Origin: Symbiodinium natans
Lineage: Eukaryota > Sar > Dinophyceae > Suessiales > Symbiodiniaceae
DNA length: 64,000 nucleotides
Assembly: GCA_905221605.1 (NCBI GenBank)
Contig: CAJNDS010001391.1
Location: 620,476 to 684,475 of the forward strand
Direction: 5' to 3'
The notes beneath the pieces were generated by a model that made no database searches, had not been told where the DNA came from, and was given only the letters and a program-made list of their open reading frames with translations. Positions 54,103 to 64,000 of this stretch are shown piece after piece. The translations under genes and the position numbers were made by a program. The first letter of the stretch is position 1. Every line of letters starts with the position of its first letter.

Positions 54103-55220
54103 ATATGTGGCCAATGCAAAGAGCGTGAGCATGTGGATTGGAAGGTTCACAAGAAGACTTGCCAAAAAAAGTGACACTCCAAGTAAGTCTGGCACATGAT
54201 CATGGGTTTCTGAAGGCATGGACACCTTTACAGACAATGGCATGTGCAAATTTGTTGCAGACATCGCGCCTGGAAAGGCAGTGGCGTGACTGCGCGAGTC
54301 GATAAACCACAGGGTACAGTGTTGGTACGGGATGAGCCAATTTTTGTACTTTCTGGCCAAGAGCTTGGGGTCGCAGGCGTGTGTTCCGGTCATGCCGATC
54401 CGTCTGTTACCTTTGACAGGAAGCATGCAGCGATCAAGCAAGAAGCTCCAAGCACTTTCCAAGGAGGATCAGTCGAGGGTCCTTCTGCTGCCGACTGCGC
54501 TATTAGCGACAGGCTTTGTAAAGAGGGGAAGATCAAGTTCTCTTGGGGGCCGTGTGCGCTCTCTCAAACGTACTTGCCCCGCCAATCTCGCCGGAGATGC
54601 ACGAGAGTGGTTACAAAAGCCCAGAGGGAATTTTCAGCACAAACAGCATAGACCGCGAAGGATTCAGATGTGCTAGGGCTGTACCCGCTGATCAGCAGAT
54701 TCAACTGCAGGCTACCGTTGGCACCTGCAGGCCATGCGGGACATTCAAACTGGGGAAGAGATCTCCGTTTCCTACTTCGATGCTCGGTTTAAAACCAAGA
54801 AAGAGAGGCAATTGCACTCTGCGATGAGGCTAGGCTTCAAATGCTAGTGCGAAATGTGCGAAGTTCCTGGAGTCGCGGACATCCAGCGCCTGGTGAAATC
54901 GCTGGACCACGGGAAGATGACTTGGAGCGCCTTATCGGAAATGAAAAGATGGCGTTGGAGTTTGAAATTGAGTCCGACACACGCAGAGGGCAGCTAGATC
55001 AGCTGAACAAACAGCCGAATATGGCGACTTCTTGGCGCATGGCTGAAGAGATGGTTAAAAAGATGAGCACGTTGTACAAGCAGGAAAAGATCTTTCCAAA
55101 CTTGCTCATTGAACGCCAAATGGCTTTGGACTTGGTGCAACAGTAGGGCCGCGAGTGGTGCAAAACCTTTTCTGATGTTCTCCGGCTGCTTGAAGGCACG
55201 GCCCCCAAGCCCACCTAGCA
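54103..55220 (+). CDS. SET/MYND (SMYD-like) protein with in-frame stops
   Basis: 54103-54170 encodes ICGQCKEREHVDWKVHKKTC, the second half of a MYND zinc finger (Cys-x2-Cys...W-x2-H-x3-C). 54285-54365 encodes GSGVTARVDKPQGTVLVRDE then PIFVLSG, the first SET strand. 54432-54490 reads KKLQALSKEDQSRVLLLPT. 54609-54660 reads EGIFSTNSIDREGF (the IFxTN block). 54795-54870 reads KERQLHSAMRLGFKC, stop, CEMCE, the post-SET Cys cluster broken by TAG at 54845-54847. A helical tail follows (EDDLERLIGNEKMALEFEIE to NLLIERQMALDLVQQ), then TAG at 55144-55146 and a further open stretch GREWCKTFSDVLRLLEG ending near 55218. Frame changes between blocks are partly introns. The NHSC block that should follow IFxTN was not found. 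By family: protein lysine methyltransferase; this copy may be non-functional. Confidence 0.65.
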
Positions 55221-55289
55221 GTTAGCCTTCCAGAGCCAATGCTACTATAGTTTAGTATAGTGTGGTAGACTTTGTAGCGTATTTTGTAG

Positions 55290-55600
55290 TGAGAGAGTGA
55301 ATGAATGAGTGAATGAATGAGGGAATGAGGGAATGAGGGAATGAGGGAATGAGGGAATGAGGGAATGAGGGAATGAGGGAATGAGGGAATGAGGGAATGA
55401 GGGAATGAGGGAATGAGGGAATGAGGGAATGAGGGAATGAGGGAATGAGGGAATGAGGGAATGAGTGAATGAGTGAATGAGTGAATGAGTGAATGAGTGA
55501 ATGAGTGAATGAGTGAATGAGTGAATGAGTGAATGAGTGAATGAGTGAATGAGTGAATGAGTGAATGAGTGAATGAGTGAATGAGCGAATGAGCGAGACC
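55290..55600 (+). repeat. 8-bp tandem repeat, two phases
   Basis: (GAATGAGG)n for about 170 bases, then (GAATGAGT)n for about 130 bases: one array in which a single G-to-T change has spread through half. Minus-strand frames of up to 188 codons (HSLIPSFP repeats) are artefacts of the array. Confidence 0.96.
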
Positions 55601-56617
55601 TGCATGCCGATAGGCAGCCACTGTGGGGCGCAGGCAAACATTCAAGATAGCAAGTGACATTGTAACTCTCACGTGTGAACGCTACAAAGAACCGCGCAAA
55701 CAATGCAAGCACCTGCGAGAATCATGTCTGGTTGGTTCGCCTCTGCGGATATGCGGAGAATAATCTTGTTGCTTTCCTCGCATTTGTACAGCGATGATGT
55801 CCGGGTTCATCGTACACTGTATAGTATTCTAGTACACAGCAGAAGGAGCCCAGCCCCGGCAGGCGAGGCGCGTCCTGACACGAACAGGATAAAGGCGTGA
55901 ACCACGAAGCTGCCGAGCCTTCAAGAGGCGAGGCACAGGGGGGTGGGGAAGGCTTCAACTTTAGTATGCAAAAGAGTGTGCCAGACATCCATATACTAGA
56001 CACAACAGTATATAGTTTAGGATATGCTATACTTTAGCGTGTACCATTGCGTATACTATAGAGTAGGCTCTGTCGTAAACTTGTTAGTATACCGTATTCC
56101 GTTTTTTATTCCGTAGTTTTTTCGGTACAAAGCGGCGGTGGAGGGGAGACGGGGCGGAACCGGGACTTGCACGACTTGGAGCAGGGCTTATCAGGCTTTG
56201 GGGCGTAGATAGGGCTGATGCCTTAGTCATTGCAGGCAATCAGCACTCTGGGGGGTTTAGGCTTGTTGCGTGGGAAACGCTGCACGTGGAAGACTCGTCA
56301 AGCTTCAATCAGGTGATTGCTTACACCAGCAGGTGAACTCCGAGCCAGATGAGGCGGAGGTAGTAAACCAGAGTACTACAGTACTACAAGTGTCGTACTA
56401 CTATAGTACTTGCCCGCGACTGCAGACTCGAAGCTGCAAAGATGTCAGCGCAACATCGTGATGGGAAAGGCGAGCAAAAGAAACACCGTTCGGCTAGTTG
56501 CATGCGTGATTTGATCTCCGGAGCTGTTGGATGTAGAGTTGTTGTTGCGGGATAAGTTGCCATGCGCGTTCGCACTCTTGCAGCACGACAAGTCTCAAGT
56601 TTGTCAAATTTCCCTTC
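55601..56617. other. No recognisable gene
   Basis: Contains the TATACTATA words (55962-56095, 56370-56405) and weak open frames only. Confidence 0.45.
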
Positions 56618-57514
56618 GTGGCCATGCACTTTCTGTTGCTGACAGCGTTGCCATGCATCGCCGTGGCACACATGCGTGGCGTGACCTCCAACACGAAGTT
56701 CCTTGATATTGCGTTTCTAACCGAAACGGACGTCGACGAAACGATTGCGCGAGAGGCCGGCTTTTGCTGTCGCATGGTCGCATACAACCACCTGCGAGTC
56801 TTTATTATGTGGGTTTCAACCGCTGCATGCACTAATTCTTGTTTGCTGGCAGGCCAACTCCAGCGGAAGCAAGCTGGCGACCCTCCGGTCAGCGTTGGAA
56901 ACGACATATGCCGCGCTTCCCAAATCGGACGGCCACCTAACCGAGCAGACAGTGCGCTACGCCGAAGCCTCGGGGAGGTTGTTGAAGAAATTCCTTGGCC
57001 AAGCCTAGTCTTTTCTCCCGAGGTCCTGCACCGCTACTTCCTGAACCAACATGGTTGGTTAATCAAGGAGCTCACTCAAGCATGATAGATGAGAAGTCAG
57101 TGTTGGGTTTGGGGGTGCTTGGCAGGGACTCGAACCGCAAAACACCTCCTGGGCTCATCAAACGAAGCAGGTCCAGCAGGCGCGGCATGCAGAAGGGTTA
57201 ACATGTGCCAGGTGTCCGTGCTGCAAAAAGAAACTTGCGGGTAGGACTGGTCGAGTTGGCTCCCGTCGTATTTGCAGAAGAAGTTCCAGGACGGGGGTGG
57301 GAGGATGTGAACATACATGAACTCATGCGTTGGCTGCAATGTTGGAACGGAAGGTGCAAATGCAGCGGGGCACCGAGCTGTCAGCGCTGGCAGAACCTTG
57401 GCGTGAACTTAAAGATTCCGAAACATCATTAGGTATTTCCTTGCACGCCGAGCACTGTTCAGGAAATGGTGGCCGTCATCGAGGACTTGGTCCACAAGGA
57501 GGCTGTGTGTCTCT
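56618..57514 (+). CDS. Coding-like exons 5' of the GT satellite, unrecognised
   Basis: 56618-56760 opens with [20 protein letters not shown], possibly a signal peptide. After GCTGGCAG|G at 56852-56853 an exon reads [20 protein letters not shown] then [19 protein letters not shown], ending at TAG 57006-57008 or at a donor shortly before. A later piece, 57326-57430, reads [20 protein letters not shown] then [11 protein letters not shown], and 57459-57510 reads [17 protein letters not shown]. All are helical with heptad-like Leu spacing, so a coiled-coil protein is plausible. The next exon probably lies beyond the satellite at 58172 ([20 protein letters not shown]). Family not identified. Confidence 0.4.
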
Positions 57515-58160
<646 letters not shown>

Positions 58161-58164
58161 GCCT

Positions 58165-59135
58165 GCCAAAGCCAGTCATTTGCTCGAGCTTAATGCTGAA
58201 CTGCTTGACCTGTTGCCTTTCGCCAGGCAGAACTTCAACTCCAGGAAGTCTACGAAGCCATGGGGAAGGATGCAACGATGCCTCTCAATCGCTCTGCGGC
58301 CCTTGAGGCGAACACATCCCAGAATCCCTCAACCTGGGCCCAGTGAATCCGGGAGATCCATTTTCACAAAGTACCATAATTATGACAGGTGATCGACATG
58401 TACGCTTTGCTTTGAACTCGGTCTCTTGCACCATGCTGCAGTCGGGGTGTCGGCTACACCACGTTGCGGCAGAACTCAGGGTCTTCCTGGTTGCACGCAA
58501 CATCTCCGTGGCAGACCCTAGCAAGAATCGGAAGAGGCAGCGAATGATCATGTGTAATGTATGCAGGCAAGCTTTTCAATTCGGTTGAAGGCACAGCAAG
58601 TGCAGCAACGCGCCAGGTTGCTGGGTTTCAGGAGAAAGTATCACGGCTTCGCGGAGATGCACAGGCGCCCTTTTTTTGTTTTGCAGAGTTTTTTGTGCGG
58701 CTGCGTGAGTCGAGCCTGAATTGCGTCACGAGTGTCGCGTGCAGGTGGCTAGAGGCCCGGGCCTCAGAGACCCTGAGAGCATTTCGGCATATCTGCTTTG
58801 GCGAAGAGTCGCACCCTTTCATCATCTTGCGTCCTGGCGATCGTTTTGCTCTCGACCACAGATGCTCGCAGGGCTTGGTGGAGGAAAAGTTGAAGATGGG
58901 CCAGGATGTGGAGTTCCAGCGCCTCAAGGAGGTAATCACCTACGGTACCTCTTCCGTAGCCTTGCTCCATGTCTGCGAAAGAGTGATGCTCAGGTGGTGT
59001 GGGAGGTTGGTGACCGATACCCAGAGTTCAACGACCAGGAAAGCGAGAAAGAACATGTGAAACTCTCTGTGCCGACTGTTGTCTCCTTCTGCTCTCACAG
59101 GGTTCTTTCGGGCTGCCTGAGTATGTGGATGTGAC
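58165..59135 (+). CDS. Coding-like exons 3' of the GT satellite, unrecognised
   Basis: Pieces: 58172-58235 [20 protein letters not shown]; 58385-58530 [20 protein letters not shown] then [19 protein letters not shown]; 58585-58660 [20 protein letters not shown]; 58740-58945 [20 protein letters not shown] then [17 protein letters not shown] and [16 protein letters not shown]; 58983-59055 [20 protein letters not shown]. All plus strand and helical, with changing frames. They could be the continuation of the gene before the satellite. No family recognised. Confidence 0.4.
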
Positions 59136-59780
59136 ATGAGGAGTGCCACCAACTGAAGCACACGCTCATGGGCATGGAGGGAGGAAGCCGAAAGCCTGGG
59201 CGAATCCCGTTGGTAGACTTCTACAACAAGCTGGGGCGCCTACAAAGACTGAGCACTTCAGACCACGTCTTCATTACCAAGAGCAGATTCGCTGCACTTC
59301 GCCGTGAAATGTCGCTTCCCAAGGTCCAATCACAACCACTGGAGGTCCGGTCCTCGTGGCTCCTTTCAGCACGTATGGACTACTACTGACTAAACTGACT
59401 ACCGGTGCTACGCCGAGGTTCACAGAGAGCCCTGCATGGGGCTTGGGATGAAAGCCGGTGACAGCACAGATCCCGTGCGTGTCCTTCAGCATGTGGATTT
59501 GAGGAGTACCTCCGTGACCTGGTCATGGGCCCCAGCTTTTCAGTTGGGGGGCGTGCATGCCGAGCTGGTTTGATGGAACAAGACCCTGAGTCTAGACCAA
59601 ACATTTGTGCAAACTCAAAGGGAGGCGCCAAACCATTTTGAGGCAGGTGGCCGCACGGCACACAAGTCGATCTGAGAAGAGTTTTGGGGGAAAGGCCGGA
59701 ATGGGGCAGCACACTCGACGTCCTTCAAATGCAGAGAGGGGACCACCGGACCAGAAGCGGAGGAACAGGTCGGCTCAGGG
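59136..59780. other. No recognisable gene
   Basis: Short frames only, for example 59168-59389 plus (KPGRIPLVDFYNKLGRLQRL), which could be a further exon of the gene before. Confidence 0.4.
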
Positions 59781-60236
59781 CCGCGTTGGCCCGGTGGCGA
59801 AACCTCCTCTGCTGGGCTTTGCAGGAGTGGCCGATGCGTGGCATGCTGTTGCAGTACGCAGTTATTTGGCTGGCGTCACGCAGAGCTTGTTTGCAGCGTC
59901 GTGCCGTCATACCGGTCATACCGTCTTGCAGACATGCCAGATTATAAGCGTCACCAACCTCATGTCGCCAAGGGTGCGCTGGACGAGGCCGACCCTCAGC
60001 GGCCGCATGTCCTTCTTGCCAATTACCTCAGCAGCCTGTCACCGAGACGGTGCGAGAGAGCAATATTCTGCAGTAACACTTTGTGTGCACGATTGTGCAT
60101 ACGCGAGGGTGAAATTGACCTCAGGCTTCAACAATTGCCTGCGGGCCACGAGCCTCTATGCTGCCAGTGGCCTGAGCTTTGCAGGGTACAGTATGTGAAT
60201 CTGACAAAGCGCATTGGGCTCCTGAGGGTTTTGTAG
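59781..60236 (+). CDS. Open frames, unrecognised
   Basis: Frame 59838-60236 has DYKRHQPHVAKGALDEADPQ then HVLLANYLSSLSPRR and ends RIGLLRVL at TAG. No motif; possible exon. Confidence 0.25.
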   Translation, partial: PRWPGGETSSAGLCRSGRCVACCCSTQLFGWRHAELVCSVVPSYRSYRLADMPDYKRHQPHVAKGALDEADPQRPHVLLANYLSSLSPRRCERAIFCSNTLCARLCIREGEIDLRLQQLPAGHEPLCCQWPELCRVQYVNLTKRIGLLRVL

Positions 60237-60243
60237 CAGTTTT

Positions 60244-61770
60244 GTGCTTCTTCAGGTCTGCTGCCGGAACCCCTGTGAGGGACTGCTTGCGTCCTTGGAG
60301 AAGGAGGCTGGAGACTGGATGCTACTCGTATGTATGCTATGTATGCACTGTCTGCTCTGTGTTTCATGTATGCCCCTGGCCATCTGGTGCCAGGTCGGAG
60401 GACCCTATGCCACTCCGGACCAGCTTGCTGCACTGGTGGCGAATCTCTCCACCGATACCATGCTGTGGCTGAGTCCTGTAGACAAGGGGGCGCCCGAAGA
60501 ACCGAACTCATTGTTGTGGCTGTCTCAGGCCGAAGCGCTCGGGCCCAGAGAAGCTGGAGGCCAAAAGAAGGACGCAAGCGATCCGGAAGCGTAGTTGAAC
60601 TGAAGAAGCTGGAAGGCAAAGCTCCTGGAGCGCCTGCGCTCGATCGGCAGCCAGGAGCGCACAGCATCGCATCACAGCCAATCAAGCTTTGGAACTGGAA
60701 GTATTCAAGGGGCATAGAATCAGAAAGGATGTTATTGCATCGGCCAGGTGCCGCTGCACGGACGTCTCTTCGCCCAGTGGATGCGGCCTGGCAGAGATGG
60801 CAGCAGAATTCATTGCAAGCCTGCTTTCTTCATGCACTTCCGAGCCCATGCGAGCTCTCTTGCTCGCTGCACACGCTTGTTGAAGAAATTGCCGGGAGGA
60901 CATAAGCAGTCAGCGAGGTGTTGAATCATGTGTGGCCGAGATGCTCTGAGGCACCATGCCTTTCCCCGCGAGTGTCCGTACCCGCATGCCGCCGGCGTTG
61001 GCACCCCACAACCGTCAAGCAGAGAGTGAGAGAGCAGTCTGAACATGTCTGAGCGAATTGGCGTGTAGTGGACTTAGACGACGAATCCGCAGACACCCGT
61101 CCACAGCTCAGGGCCGTGGCTTCACACTCAGACAGATTCACACACAAACTCAAAAGACCGGCTACACGTCTTGCAGGACGAATGGATGAAAGCCATGGGT
61201 AAAAGCACATCCATCTCCGAGCAGCAGAAGCAAGCGATCGCAATTCGGCCGCTTTTCATCTGGGCTTTTTGTCCTCGTTTTCGCTCGTGGCCCTGCCCAG
61301 GTCGAAGCTTACTGCCCCTCGGTACCAGAAGACCAGGCTTTGTTCGGCTTGTTCAATGCTCCGCATGAGCACGTGCTAGCGTTGCATGTGCGAGGCATCG
61401 AAGGAGTGTGGTGCGCGGACCTTGACATGCGGCACCCCTTGGCGAGATGGTGCGTGAAGTTGTTAAGCGAAACGAGGTTGAGACTGCAGAGCTGCCCTGG
61501 AACGATCGGGAGGAGCAAGTGGAGCAAGTGCTTGCATGATCTTGCATGTGCGAGCTTCGCCTCGAGCTCCTCGCCTGTTCGCTCCGAGCCGTTTTTGACC
61601 AGGAGCTGCTCGAGGTGAACCGTGAACACAAAATCTCTGACAAGACTTCAGCTGGCGCTTCAGACAAGTTGCTCATCCAAGAGGTGTTCTGCTCACGGTC
61701 AGATGAATCTTCGCCATGTCTACCCATGTCTACTCATGACACGATGACTCTCAAGCCTAACAGATGCTGA
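60244..61770 (+). CDS. Multi-exon gene, unrecognised
   Basis: Several good exon-like pieces. 60265-60330: NPCEGLLASLEKEAGDWMLL. 60393-60594 after GGTGCCAG|G: VGGPYATPDQLAALVANLST then DTMLWLSPVDKGAPEEP. 60755-60883: AEMAAEFIASLLSSCTSEPM, stop. 61302-61480 after TGCCCAG|G: VEAYCPSVPEDQALFGLFNA then HVLALHVRGIEGVWCADLDM and RHPLARWCVKLLSETRL. 61466-61540 in a shifted frame: VKRNEVETAELPWNDREEQV. 61555-61700: RLELLACSLRAVFDQELLEV then KISDKTSAGASDKLLIQEVF. Two starts follow AG|G. No known domain could be assigned. Some pieces may belong to neighbouring genes. Confidence 0.4.
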
Positions 61771-62155
61771 GGCAACGCCCGCAGACGAAATCACGACCAA
61801 TGAAGGTCAAGCCTGCTTCAGCTGGGCTAGCTTGGCGAAACGCATCGCCGGCTTCTTATTGCTTTCGGGCTTGGCCAGTGTGTAATTCCGCTGGCCCAAA
61901 GCCGAGGGCATTATCTTGAGCAGCCTGGTCTGAGGTCCCAGGTTTAGCCATCCTTCTGGGGCGTCGTGGACTGGCAAAGCTTCGACATGGCCTTGTCGTC
62001 GACACTCGGCTTGCACTTCTGACTTCTGACCTCCCCGTGATACATGTAGTTTTGCCTTCCTCAGGCTCCTCTTTTCTTGGTTGCGTTTATCTGTGTTACT
62101 CATACTGGAGCAGAGTTCAACATGTTTTTGTTGATTCAGTAGGTGTCACTTGTGC
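61771..62155. other. No recognisable gene
   Basis: Probably an intron or spacer. A minus-strand frame at 61807-62103 is Lys/Arg-rich without motif. Confidence 0.4.
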
Positions 62156-63600
62156 AACAGCGCATCGGCGATCGGGCCGATTCCAGAAACAATGCCTGGT
62201 GTCCTTGTCCGATTGGCAGCCGTTAGTTTCGCACTCTGCCAAGGGACTTCTGGCCTGGGTGGGCATTGCCTTTGAGATTCTGGACATTCGGTATCGCAGT
62301 GGACTTCTTCAAATGTGTTGATGAGCAGCACGCCTTTATCGAAAGGACTTCCGCGTTGTTGTGGCATCGGGCCTGCTCTACATGCTCTGGCAAAAGGCAA
62401 GCTACGGTAGCGAGCGTACAGTGTACGACTTCCTTGACTCGAGAAAGCAGCTGCAACCAGCTGCATGGATGCATATGGATGCTGATGAGTTGCTTTTGTC
62501 ACTTTTGTCCGGAGCGGTGGAGGCCACGAGCCCCTGCATTGAGATCGGTGAGATTCGGAAGACGGAGAAGTGTGAGGTTTAGCTTCGCAGCATGCAGCAG
62601 ATAGTAGCAGGTGGTAGCGGATCGCAGGAGTCAGACGGTCCAGCCTAGCTGGCATAGGCTCCTTGATTATTTTCCCTTGTCCGAAAAAGCTGCCATGTCG
62701 AGTTGAGCTGTGTGGCCGCAAGCATCAGCACCCCCTTCCAGAAAGCACGTGCTCAAGGAAGAGTTTCACACACCACTCAAGATTGCCAATGTGGCCTGGG
62801 CCATTATGGCTTACAGCTACGGACAACCCTTCCGACCTGCTTACTGTTTCCATAACGAGATGCAAGGCCGAAGGGGTCAACATGGGAAGGGACGAAGTGA
62901 GGCGCGTAAGAGCGTCAGACCAGTGTCAGGCTGGCTTCTCCTCTTCGCCGCGAGTTTACGTTTGGGTGCCGCTCTTCCGGCCTGAGACATAGAACTCACA
63001 GAACGCAGCTGTGTTTAAATGCTTCTTCATGTCTTTCGAAGCACCGGCTTTCCGAAGGCGGAGGGAACCTGTTTGTTACACCGGTGTCTCGATGCCGGCA
63101 GGAACGAGGCCTTTGGACCGTCTTGGATCTGGATGACGTCTGCGAGCTGCGCCAAGGCACCGCAAATTGAAGAAGGGCTTCGCGATGATACAGCAAAACA
63201 AGAGAGCGCCAGAACAACCACTACTGCAAGCAATAATTTGTAGTTCGAAGGGCGAGCTTTGGTGTTGCAGAGTCTGGGTGGCTTAGACACCTGGGCGGCC
63301 TAGATAGAAAAGACATTGCTACGGCCAGAACAAGTCTTGTATTCCTGGAGGTCGCAGGGCCAGTTGCGCCTTCAGTGCCATCCAGGTTCGAGGTCAACGC
63401 GACCAGGAGCGAGCACTCGTAGCGTTTTCGCCGAGTCGTTAAGTGTACCTCCCATTCCTGTCAGGACGTGGCCCTGCTTTTGGATGATGAGGCCGACATG
63501 GACATGGAAACAAGCGCAGCAGCCGCTACAATATTCATGTCAGCTGAGCTTGAGGAAGCACAGCTTGTGCACAGCTGCCTGAAAGTGTCCCGGTTATGTG
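62156..63600 (+). CDS. OPR/RAP-like helical repeat protein, multi-exon (tentative)
   Basis: Exon-like pieces: 62197-62320 LSDWQPLVSHSAKGLLAWVG then IAFEILDIRYRSGLLQ; 62361-62582 SGLLYMLWQKASYGSERTVY then FLDSRKQLQPAAWMHMDADE and LLLSLLSGAVEATSP; 62746-62870 VLKEEFHTPLKIANVAWAIM then AYSYGQPFRPAY; 63468-63590 after CCTGTCAG|G, DVALLLDDEADMDMETSAAA then ATIFMSAELEEAQLVHSC. The piece EEFHTPLKIANVAWAIMAYS fits the pattern xFxxQxLxNxxWAxAxL of octotricopeptide/FAST-kinase-type helical repeats, often found with a RAP domain in organelle RNA-binding proteins. Only one repeat is clear, so the family call is inference. Confidence 0.4.
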
Positions 63601-64000
63601 CTGTTTTGCTCGCTAGTGACTGCTAGTGCTTCGCCGACAGCGACCACTACTCCCTGAGCAGCACCTTGCGCACGACAGCCCGCTCGGAGGACCTTCACAT
63701 GCACGTCGTTTTCTCGTTGCCTCGAAGGCTCAATGCATTTGAAGCCTTGGAGTGTGAGCTTTCTCGCAGGCCAACCATACCAAACACGATGAGTTCTGAC
63801 GCTACAAGGGCAGAAAGTCAAGTGCAGCGCTGTACGCAAAGTGACCTGCCTCTGCGAAGGCTGTTCAGTGGTAGAACTTCCGAAACGGAACCCAATTTCC
63901 GAACACAGGGAAATCGCTTGCTTCGACGAAAACAACTCCGAAGGCTTGTGTAGAGCATGTTCGTTTGCCACAACTGTGAAGTTTAAAGAATTGTCCAGAA
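63601..64000 (+). other. Window end, possible exon
   Basis: Frame 63666-63953 reads SEDLHMHVVFSLPRRLNAFE then ALECELSRRPTIP and ends with TAG. It could be the last exon of the previous gene or chance. Confidence 0.25.

Noticed and set aside
55106-55712. Minus-strand frames of 129 to 188 codons (HSLIPSFP repeats)
   Set aside because: Translation of the 8-bp tandem array; present in all three frames.
57095-57200. Possible minus-strand tRNA (GGTTCGAGTCCC present)
   Set aside because: The T-stem does not pair (TGCGG against CCCTG) and no matching acceptor stem or D-arm was found.

Overview
The window is nuclear DNA from a eukaryote, most likely a dinoflagellate of the Symbiodinium type. The evidence is all in the sequence. 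Recognisable protein domains are cut into many short exons. Exon starts very often follow the rule AG|G (a G right after the acceptor). Some introns fit only with GA or GC donors. There is a gene of DUF4116 repeats, a family I know to be expanded in these algae. LINE fragments carry the motifs VGEAANPGP and GRIVALRKPNG, which I associate with dinoflagellate LINEs. Large arrays of simple repeats lie between and inside genes. The species was not identified. No bacterial operon, CRISPR array, rRNA or convincing tRNA was seen.

Layout. 1-1190: CA-rich satellite. 1370-2940: coding-like exons of an unrecognised gene. 4168-6726: a cytochrome P450 in about eight exons, with two frame breaks and an in-frame stop; several of its introns are related to each other and look like introner elements. 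6727-12600: mostly minisatellites, G-rich tracts and one coding-like region (7711-8657), including a GC-rich array of about 95-bp units at 11136-11930. 13707-17610: three tandem copies of a 1.4 kb unit. 19639-21942: a well preserved RNA-binding protein with two quasi-RRMs and two repeated helical segments. 23110-25470: DUF4116 repeat gene. 26345-28519: small coding-like exons. 29460-34501: EF-hand gene or genes, with a poly-G tract of about 100 bases. 37068-42190: an Hsp70-family gene most like HSPA13/STCH, in about 15 short exons. 44057-44760: EF-hand-like and other exons. 45612-46365: broken LINE. 46640-48093: minus-strand degenerate polyubiquitin. 48545-53110: retroelement fragments (LINE C-terminal part, LINE N-terminal motif, RNase H). 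54103-55220: SET/MYND protein with in-frame stops. 55290-55600 and 57515-58160: long tandem repeats. 56618-63953: many coding-like exons of unrecognised genes, one with an OPR/RAP-like helix repeat.

Nearly every credible gene is on the plus strand, as expected for a dinoflagellate unidirectional gene block; the exceptions are the polyubiquitin remnant and part of a LINE. The genes do not form one pathway. They are ordinary housekeeping, signalling and RNA-handling families placed between repeats. Exon limits are my reading from splice signals and reading frame, without transcripts, and are approximate unless a splice site is stated.
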